DNA of 10,140 nucleotides from Candidatus Brevefilum sp. (GTDB taxonomy: Bacteria > Chloroflexota > Anaerolineae > Anaerolineales > Anaerolineaceae), in assembly GCA_007119455.1 (NCBI GenBank), contig SKPR01000056.1:1-10140 (forward strand). The letters run 5' to 3'. This document shows, piece by piece, positions 5,461 to 10,140 of the stretch. Both the position numbers and the translations under genes were made by a program. How positions within the stretch are numbered: the first letter of the stretch is position 1; every line of letters begins with the position of its first letter. Below the pieces are notes generated by a model, which ran no database searches, was not told the DNA's origin, and saw nothing but the letters and a program-made list of their open reading frames with translations.

Positions 5461-6561
5461 TCAACCGCGTCGTTCACCGGCTAATAGTTCCGGCGTGACT
5501 CTGCCTAATGCGGCATGTAATAATTTAAGGGTGTTGGCCCAATCGTCCAGCCGGGCAATACTGGCTGCCGTATGGGCATATCGGGCTGGCACCGAAACAG
5601 AAATACTGGGGATGCCACCACGCACTTTGTGGATTGCACCGGCATCCGTTCCACCTCCCCCAGGTTGCCGTAACTGGTAGGGGATATCAAATGCCTGACC
5701 GGTTTCTTCCAACCACTTCACAAGACGGCGATCGGGAATTGTAGCCCGATCCATGATGTAGATGGCAGGTCCTTCATCCAGCCGCGTGTTGTAGCGATCA
5801 TTTTCGTCTTCATCATCCCAATGCGGCAAATCATAAGCCGGGGTGGAATCCACCGCAACCGCCAAATCCGGGTTGAAAGCGTAGGCTGCCACCCGGGCTC
5901 CTCGCAGGCCAACCTCTTCCTGAACAGTGAAAGCTGCCAGGAGATCAATATTCGGAGGGGCATGCTTGAGCAGTTCAATCAAAATCGCCACACCAAACCG
6001 ATCATCCAGCGCTTTTGCTCGAATACTTGGCCCGATGATTTTGAACCGTGTGGCAAAAGTCGCGCGATCACCCGGTTTGACTCTATCACCGATCTCCGGC
6101 CCCAGGTCAATCCGCATCGAGGAAACCTCGATCTTATTTTTCCGTTCCTTGGCCGTTGTCATATGGATCGGTTTGGCCCCGATCACACCAGGAAGCTGGT
6201 CGCGCCCGACCAAAACCGGTTTGCCCGGCAATTGTCTTTCATCAATACCACCGACACACTCAAATTGAAATAGCGAATCGTCGTGTTTTTTAACGATCAT
6301 CAGACCAATCTCATCCATATGGGCAGCCAGCATGACTCGTACTCGCTCGTCACCACGCCCAAACCTGGTCGCCAGAACATTGCCCAGAGCATCTACTTTA
6401 ATATCATCCGCAATCAGTTTGATTTCTTCCAATACTATTTTTCGGACTTCATCCTCATCTCCGGAAACGCCTGTGGCATTGCATAATTTTTCGAAAAGTT
6501 CGATCTGGCTGGGTCCAATTTCTGGTGTTTTTCCTGCGGTTACTTCAATATTCTTGGTCAT
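5461..6561 (-). CDS. M42 family metallo-aminopeptidase, copy 2
   Basis: The 366-residue protein keeps the complete M42 metal site: His81 in AAHMDEIG, bridging Asp186 in ALDDR, Glu215 and Glu216 in VQEEVGLRG, Asp238 in AVDST and His330 in YAHTAAS, with GGGGTDAGA at 301-309. Compared with copy 1 it has about 20 extra N-terminal residues (TKNIEVTAGKTPEIGPSQ) and an acidic insert after the Asp ligand (DLPHWDDEDENDRYN, 244-258). In M42 structures this part lies near the substrate pocket or particle interior, so specificity may differ. Its start is 3 nt after the stop of copy 3, so the two are probably translated from one mRNA. The SD before its ATG is weak (GGGAAG), which fits coupling. Confidence 0.92.
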   Translation of the reverse strand: MTKNIEVTAGKTPEIGPSQIELFEKLCNATGVSGDEDEVRKIVLEEIKLIADDIKVDALGNVLATRFGRGDERVRVMLAAHMDEIGLMIVKKHDDSLFQFECVGGIDERQLPGKPVLVGRDQLPGVIGAKPIHMTTAKERKNKIEVSSMRIDLGPEIGDRVKPGDRATFATRFKIIGPSIRAKALDDRFGVAILIELLKHAPPNIDLLAAFTVQEEVGLRGARVAAYAFNPDLAVAVDSTPAYDLPHWDDEDENDRYNTRLDEGPAIYIMDRATIPDRRLVKWLEETGQAFDIPYQLRQPGGGGTDAGAIHKVRGGIPSISVSVPARYAHTAASIARLDDWANTLKLLHAALGRVTPELLAGERRG

Positions 6562-6564
6562 GAT

Positions 6565-7623
6565 TCACACTTCCCATTTGATTTCATCGATTGTTTCAGG
6601 TGAAAGATCGGCAATAAATTCAGCCATTAGACGCCCAGCCCGCCGGATATCTTTGAGAGAAACCGTCTCGACTGGTGTATGCATGTAGCGCAAAGGAATT
6701 CCGAGCACCATACAGGGAATACCCTCACCAACAATCTGGATGGCCATGGCATCTGTCCCCGACATTTTTGGCATGAGATCACGATGATATGGTATCTCAA
6801 GGGCTTTGGCCTTCTTTTCAAATGCGTCATAAAGTGCTGGGTGGATATTTGGCCCATAACCCAACCCGACACCCTCCCCAAATGGGAGGTTACGCCAATC
6901 ATTGGCCCCCGGTCCCTTGGCAAAACATACATCAATGACAATGGCAATATCAGGTCGAATATCAAAGGGCGAGGTTAACGCCCCCCCGAGAGTTTCTTCT
7001 TCCTGGGCTGAGGCAACTGCCCAAACATCCCAATCATGGAATCGAGTTTGGAGTGTTTCCAAACATAGTGTTGTCGCTGCCACCGAAACCCGGTTATCAA
7101 GGGTATGTCCGGCCAGCGCTTCACCTGTCAATTCAAGGGGCTCCTGGGCATAAGAAACCGTATCCCCAACCCGGACTTTTTCAGCAACCTCGTCCTGGCG
7201 AAGGCCGACATCGACCAAGAGATATTTCATATCAACCGGACCATCGCCTACAGATTCGGGCAACACATGTCCTGGTGGTTGGACAACCAGCCCTGGTAAT
7301 GTTTCCCGTCCGTGAACGGTGACAACCTGCCCGGGCAGGATGCGGTGATCCAACCCTCCTATTTCGGTGATATGAATCAGTCCGTCCCTGATACTGGTCA
7401 CCATCATCCCGATGGCATCCATGTGGGCCGATATCAACACTCGGTGCCGTGGTTCTTCTCCCCGCCCTTTCTTTAAGCCGTGCAAACTGCCAATTTTACT
7501 CACCGAAAGTTCATCGGTGAGCGGTTCCCAGGACTTTTGCACCACCTCCCGGATTGGGCCTTCAAAACCCGAGAGACCTGATGTCGATAACATTTCCTTG
7601 AGTAAAGCTAAAAGATCATTCAT
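6565..7623 (-). CDS. M42 family metallo-aminopeptidase, copy 3 (most divergent)
   Basis: The first of the three M42 genes to be transcribed encodes 352 residues. Ligand positions are retained: His67 in SAHMDAIG, Asp176 in HTLDNR, Glu208 and Glu209 in AQEEETLGG, Asp231 in VIDVCF and His315 in YMHTPVE. The motif after the catalytic Glu is ETLGGA instead of the usual VGLRGA, the bridging-Asp motif is LDNR instead of LDDR, and the PKMSGTDA loop replaces the Gly-rich GGGTDA. It should be active, but it forms a different subgroup from copies 1 and 2 and may have different specificity. An SD-like AAGGAA lies about 10 nt before the ATG. The TP-rich protein gene ends 28 nt upstream on the same strand. 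Confidence 0.9.
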   Translation of the reverse strand: MNDLLALLKEMLSTSGLSGFEGPIREVVQKSWEPLTDELSVSKIGSLHGLKKGRGEEPRHRVLISAHMDAIGMMVTSIRDGLIHITEIGGLDHRILPGQVVTVHGRETLPGLVVQPPGHVLPESVGDGPVDMKYLLVDVGLRQDEVAEKVRVGDTVSYAQEPLELTGEALAGHTLDNRVSVAATTLCLETLQTRFHDWDVWAVASAQEEETLGGALTSPFDIRPDIAIVIDVCFAKGPGANDWRNLPFGEGVGLGYGPNIHPALYDAFEKKAKALEIPYHRDLMPKMSGTDAMAIQIVGEGIPCMVLGIPLRYMHTPVETVSLKDIRRAGRLMAEFIADLSPETIDEIKWEV

Positions 7624-7651
7624 AGATATTCAATTCCTTGCTGGTCTTGAT

Positions 7652-8044
7652 TTACGGTGTGCTGGTCGGTGAGGGTGTTGGGGTTGATGTTGGTGTGGGT
7701 ATTAGTGTTTCCGTTGGTGTGGGCATCAGTGTTTCTGTCGGTGTGGGGGTTAGCGTATCCGTTGGTATGGGGGTTTCCGTCATGGTATTGGTGGGGGTCG
7801 GTGTAAGCGTTTCCGTCGGTGTTGAGGTCGGTGTGTAAGTTAACGATGGCGTCAGGGTCATAAATAATGTCGGTGTAATGGTCGGCGTGCGGGTGAAAGT
7901 CGGCGTCACGGTTGGCGTTCCCACCACAGGTCTGGCCAGGTTGATCTGAAGAACCGCAAATCCCAGGCAATAACAGGGCACACTGAGGATAATCGCTAGG
8001 ATGAGAAGATAACGGATCCGTTTCTTTTTACTCAGGTTTCTCAA
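7652..8044 (-). CDS. Membrane-anchored Thr/Pro-rich stalk protein without a head domain
   Basis: No enzymatic domain is present. From the TTG at 8044 the product is 130 residues: a basic N terminus (RNLSKKKRIRY), one hydrophobic segment (about 13-34, LLILAIILSVPCYCLGFAVLQI), then about 88 residues made of TP/TPT units with E, L and S (such as TLTPTPTETL). The gene stops within this tract at PTSTP. GGAGGT (8048-8053) lies 3 nt before this TTG. The frame also opens at a TTG at 8062 (136 aa) with no SD, so the start is uncertain. TP-rich stretches usually act as extended, often glycosylated, linkers between an anchor and an extracellular domain. Here the tip is missing, so it may be a surface spacer, a decayed gene, or a gene cut short by repeat slippage. 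Confidence 0.7.
   Translation of the reverse strand: MRNLSKKKRIRYLLILAIILSVPCYCLGFAVLQINLARPVVGTPTVTPTFTRTPTITPTLFMTLTPSLTYTPTSTPTETLTPTPTNTMTETPIPTDTLTPTPTETLMPTPTETLIPTPTSTPTPSPTSTP
7655..7918 (-). repeat. Degenerate minisatellite encoding Thr/Pro repeats
   Basis: On the plus strand this stretch is made of imperfect units such as GTTTCCGTCGGTGTGGG and GTTTCTGTCGGTGTGGG, almost free of A residues, for about 200 bp. It encodes TPTxTxTP on the minus strand. The unit length varies because of internal 6-bp (TP) expansions, and the other frames stay largely open through base composition alone. Confidence 0.8.
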
Positions 8045-8134
8045 TAGACCTCCACCAAACAAATCATATCATCAGGTTAAAGACAGGGCAAGTTATTGGG
8101 TTTATCATTGTCGCTTCATTGAACCCGGCAAATA

Positions 8135-8893
8135 TCAGGCAGGTCTCCGAGCAACGAACCAGACCCTGGGTGAGGTTGTCTGCAACTCGCTGCGTTTACT
8201 CAACCTTCCGTACATACCAGCGATCTCAAATCCGGTCTCATGTAAAAGAAATTGAAGATCAGCAATGGGGTAACCTCTTTCCAGATGTGTTTCATCGATT
8301 CGCTCCCATTGTGAGCCTTCTTTAACAAAGATCGTGATCTGCATGGACGCGACCTGGTTCTCATAATCAAAGGATTGCCGGTGGATCTCGATAAAATCTT
8401 CGCCTTCATTCTGGATATAAGTTTCCTGGCGCATCCAATCTACAGCCAATCCATAAATTGTATTCATATCAAAGATATAGAAGCCACCAGGTCTTAAAGC
8501 CTGATACGCACACCTGAAGGCTGATTGAAGGTCTCTCACGGTGAGCATATAGTTCAGGCTGTCAAAAATACAGGTGACAAGGTCAAAACAGGCCTCAAAA
8601 GACATGCTGCGCATATCCTCAACCATAAATTGCACATTCTCTTCTGCCTTAAGAGCACGTTTGCGAGCTAGTTCGATCATTGCAGACGACTGATCAATCC
8701 CTGTTACCTGAAAACCCTGTTTCGACATGGCTACGGCAAAACTTCCCTCACCACAGGCCACATCCAGAATATCCTTCGGTTCGAAGCCCAGCTCGGTCAG
8801 GTAATCCGGCAATATCGTATCTGCCAGATTTTGTGAAAACTGTAAATAGGGTCCCTGTTGATAAATCAACGCAAAATCTTTGTAAATGGCCAT
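8135..8893 (-). CDS. Class I SAM-dependent methyltransferase, substrate unknown
   Basis: The 252-residue protein (from the ATG at 8893) has a Rossmann methyltransferase fold. SAM-binding motif I is ILDVACGEGS (42-51), the acidic end of strand 2 is GIDQSS (65-70), then EDMRSM (92-97), the post-I motif FDLVTCIFDSLNYM (103-116) and LRPGGFYIFDMN (133-144). A C-terminal half of about 100 residues (IHRQSFDY, then QITIFVKEGSQWERIDETHLERGY) presumably forms the substrate-binding beta sheet seen in related small-molecule methyltransferases. The frame also opens at a TTG at 8932, but that start falls inside a promoter-like sequence and MAIYKDFALIYQQGPY is a typical family start. There is no SD before the ATG. 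It is transcribed towards the TP-rich gene 90 nt downstream; a link to the peptidases is not evident. Confidence 0.88.
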   Translation of the reverse strand: MAIYKDFALIYQQGPYLQFSQNLADTILPDYLTELGFEPKDILDVACGEGSFAVAMSKQGFQVTGIDQSSAMIELARKRALKAEENVQFMVEDMRSMSFEACFDLVTCIFDSLNYMLTVRDLQSAFRCAYQALRPGGFYIFDMNTIYGLAVDWMRQETYIQNEGEDFIEIHRQSFDYENQVASMQITIFVKEGSQWERIDETHLERGYPIADLQFLLHETGFEIAGMYGRLSKRSELQTTSPRVWFVARRPA

Positions 8894-8905
8894 GGTCTGT
8901 ATTCT

Positions 8906-8932
8906 ATTATAGTCCGCATCCTGGTATTCCAA
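8906..8932 (-). promoter_or_regulatory. Possible promoter for the methyltransferase gene
   Basis: On the minus strand a perfect TATAAT (8906-8911) is preceded 15 nt upstream by TTGGAA (8927-8932). The ATG follows the -10 by only 12 nt, so a transcript would have a leader of about 5 nt and no Shine-Dalgarno, close to leaderless. The -35 match and spacing are poor. Confidence 0.35.
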
Positions 8933-9017
8933 TAAATGAGTTGATCAGTGGTCAGTATCAGGAACCAGGGTTTTTTAACTTCAGGATAGACGCTATTGAC
9001 TTTCATCGGTTAAGCGT

Positions 9018-9050
9018 AAAAAATGGTGTGCCTGGTAATCAAGCACACCA
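9018..9050 (-). terminator. Intrinsic terminator of the DUF368 gene
   Basis: TGGTGTGC (9024-9031) and GCACACCA (9043-9050) form a perfect 8-bp stem with an 11-nt loop. Read on the minus strand it is followed by TTTTTT (complement of 9018-9023). It lies about 50 nt after the stop at 9101 and separates this gene from the methyltransferase unit. The rest of 8933-9100 shows nothing else recognisable. Confidence 0.8.
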
Positions 9051-9100
9051 AATTATCAAAATCTGAATTATTGAATCTAACTCAGTTCATATCAGGATAT

Positions 9101-9961
9101 CTATGCGAATAAATCCTCGCGTTCGTATTTCTCATCCAGTTTGGATACCCCGTAAGAGCACAGGGCACCAAAGATGAATAACAGGACACTGAAGACGATG
9201 TCCCAACCTCTGACACGGTCCGGGATGATCCCGATGGTTGAGCCAACCACGACGCCAAGAATAAAGTGGTACATAAATGCGTAGTATTTCTTAAATAGCC
9301 ATGCGATGAGTTTGGCCAGGATCAATACACACAGGATCAGGCCCAATGCCAGTGGAATTGCCACGCCGAGATTCAGGACTCGTAACCCCGCTGCCATGGG
9401 TTGATATAAACCGAAATAGATCAAAAAATTGGAAGGGCTTAAACCTGGCACAACCACACCCAAACCGATCAAAGCACCACTCATCAACCAGTTGATGAAT
9501 GAGGGCTGGAGTGTGACCATGTGCATGCTCTCAATCCAATTCATTAATAAAACTGTGCCGCCTGCAAATATCGCCAGAATGATCCAATGCAACCTTCTGC
9601 GACCTTCCTTCCCAGCAGTTTTAAACAGTGATGGGAATGTCCCGGTGATAAAGCCAATAAAGAGCCAGGTAAACAGGGCTGCATTACGCGTGAATGCAAT
9701 ATCGACTACAGCAGCAAAAGCCACAACACCGACAATTCCGCCAATGCCGACGGGTGTAAAATACAAAGTGTTTTTGATGAATTTTTCCCTGAGATTACCC
9801 AAAAAGCGAATCAAGGGTTCGTAAATGCCAAACACCACCGCCAGGACACCGCCTGACAGTCCGGGTGTGATGAACCCGATTCCCACCATGATTCCTTTTA
9901 AAAATCGAATGAACCAATCTAAAACCCGGTTTGCTTGTTTTTCTTCCGTCATTGCTGTCAT
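9101..9961 (-). CDS. DUF368 membrane protein, putative polyprenyl-phosphate translocase
   Basis: The 286-residue protein is highly hydrophobic, with about eight to nine membrane segments. DUF368 proteins of other bacteria have been implicated in moving undecaprenyl phosphate, the lipid carrier of cell-wall and polysaccharide synthesis, back across the membrane; that function is assigned here by family. Two related motifs mark an internal duplication: ITPGLSGGVLAVVFGIYEPL (31-50) and VVPGLSPSNFLIYFGLYQPM (170-189). Both combine PGLS with a downstream GxYxP. The second replaces SGG with SPSN, a visible variation. A charged cytoplasmic loop (KTAGKEGRRR) and a charged C terminus (KLDEKYEREDLF) flank membrane segments. 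AAGGAGA lies about 10 nt before the ATG; a second ATG three codons later is too far from it. It stands alone, with its own terminator. Confidence 0.88.
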   Translation of the reverse strand: MTAMTEEKQANRVLDWFIRFLKGIMVGIGFITPGLSGGVLAVVFGIYEPLIRFLGNLREKFIKNTLYFTPVGIGGIVGVVAFAAVVDIAFTRNAALFTWLFIGFITGTFPSLFKTAGKEGRRRLHWIILAIFAGGTVLLMNWIESMHMVTLQPSFINWLMSGALIGLGVVVPGLSPSNFLIYFGLYQPMAAGLRVLNLGVAIPLALGLILCVLILAKLIAWLFKKYYAFMYHFILGVVVGSTIGIIPDRVRGWDIVFSVLLFIFGALCSYGVSKLDEKYEREDLFA

Positions 9962-10140
9962 TAATTACCAATCTCCTTACACGCTTATTCCAATAAATTG
10001 ACACAGGCAAGGGGGATAAGCTAAAAATTCTCCAGTTAAGTTGCGTCTTTAAGTTTGAAACAATAAACAAGACACGCCTGTATATGTCTCCACCTTCATG
10101 TGAAAAGGCTGGTTTTGCCCGCCTATCATACCATTGAATG
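9962..10140 (-). promoter_or_regulatory. Upstream region of the DUF368 gene; possible terminator of an outside gene
   Basis: No coding frame is convincing in these 179 bases. Apart from the ribosome-binding site near 9972-9978, no strong promoter was found on the minus strand. A hairpin at 10107-10123 (GGCTGG/CCCGCC region, one mismatch) followed by TTTT on the minus strand may be a weak terminator of a gene beyond the window edge. Confidence 0.3.

Noticed and set aside
7638..7838. Plus-strand frame encoding a Gly/Val/Ser repeat protein
   Set aside because: It is the antisense reading of the TP-encoding minisatellite and is open only because of base composition; there is no SD.
8680..9066. 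Plus-strand open frame of 128 codons
   Set aside because: It is antisense to the methyltransferase N-terminal half and runs through the DUF368 terminator; no SD or family features.
1..10140. Mobile element, prophage or tRNA gene
   Set aside because: No transposase, integrase, terminal inverted repeats, target duplications or cloverleaf sequences were seen.

Overview
The window is about 10.1 kb of roughly 50 % GC bacterial DNA from one tightly packed chromosomal locus. Threonine-proline-rich linkers on exported proteins (7652-8044, and after the lipobox of the protein encoded at 3068-4378), tandem M42 peptidases and an AhpD-like protein suggest Chloroflexota (Anaerolineae-like). That assignment rests on protein style only; the window has no rRNA or marker gene.

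Plus-strand block (1-2300): the last codons of an unidentified gene (1-75) are followed by a long non-coding stretch and then a cysteine biosynthesis operon, cysK (547-1479) and cysE (about 1571-2266). The leader of this operon is the most striking part of the window. Three 14-bp dyads spaced exactly 21 bp apart (204-259) abut a near-consensus sigma-70 promoter (TTGACT-16-TATAAT, 265-292). Downstream come a good Shine-Dalgarno, an 11-codon ORF encoding MFTCLCLRRGR (330-365), and mutually exclusive RNA stems (345-352:372-379, 366-376:408-418, 412-417:459-464) ending in a T run. This is the layout of a ribosome-mediated cysteine attenuator. CysE ends in an isoleucine (SDFSI), as expected if it docks in the CysK active site to form the cysteine synthase complex. 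The operon ends at a perfect 11-bp inverted repeat (2272-2300) that also serves the convergent genes.

Minus-strand block (8893 down to 2324): a SAM-dependent methyltransferase, a membrane-anchored TP-rich stalk protein, three tandem but divergent M42 metallo-aminopeptidases, a solute-binding lipoprotein without permeases, a two-membrane-segment protein overlapping it by GTGA, and an AhpD-like CxxC protein. From the first M42 gene to the AhpD gene the gaps are 55 bp or less, so this looks like one transcription unit. The peptidases probably form homo- or hetero-oligomeric TET-type particles that trim peptides in the cytoplasm. The role of the lipoprotein pair beside them is unknown.

Minus-strand block (9961 down to 9101): a DUF368 membrane protein, of the family implicated in recycling undecaprenyl phosphate for envelope synthesis, closed by its own intrinsic terminator (9018-9050). 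The last 180 bases hold its upstream region and perhaps the terminator of a gene outside the window.
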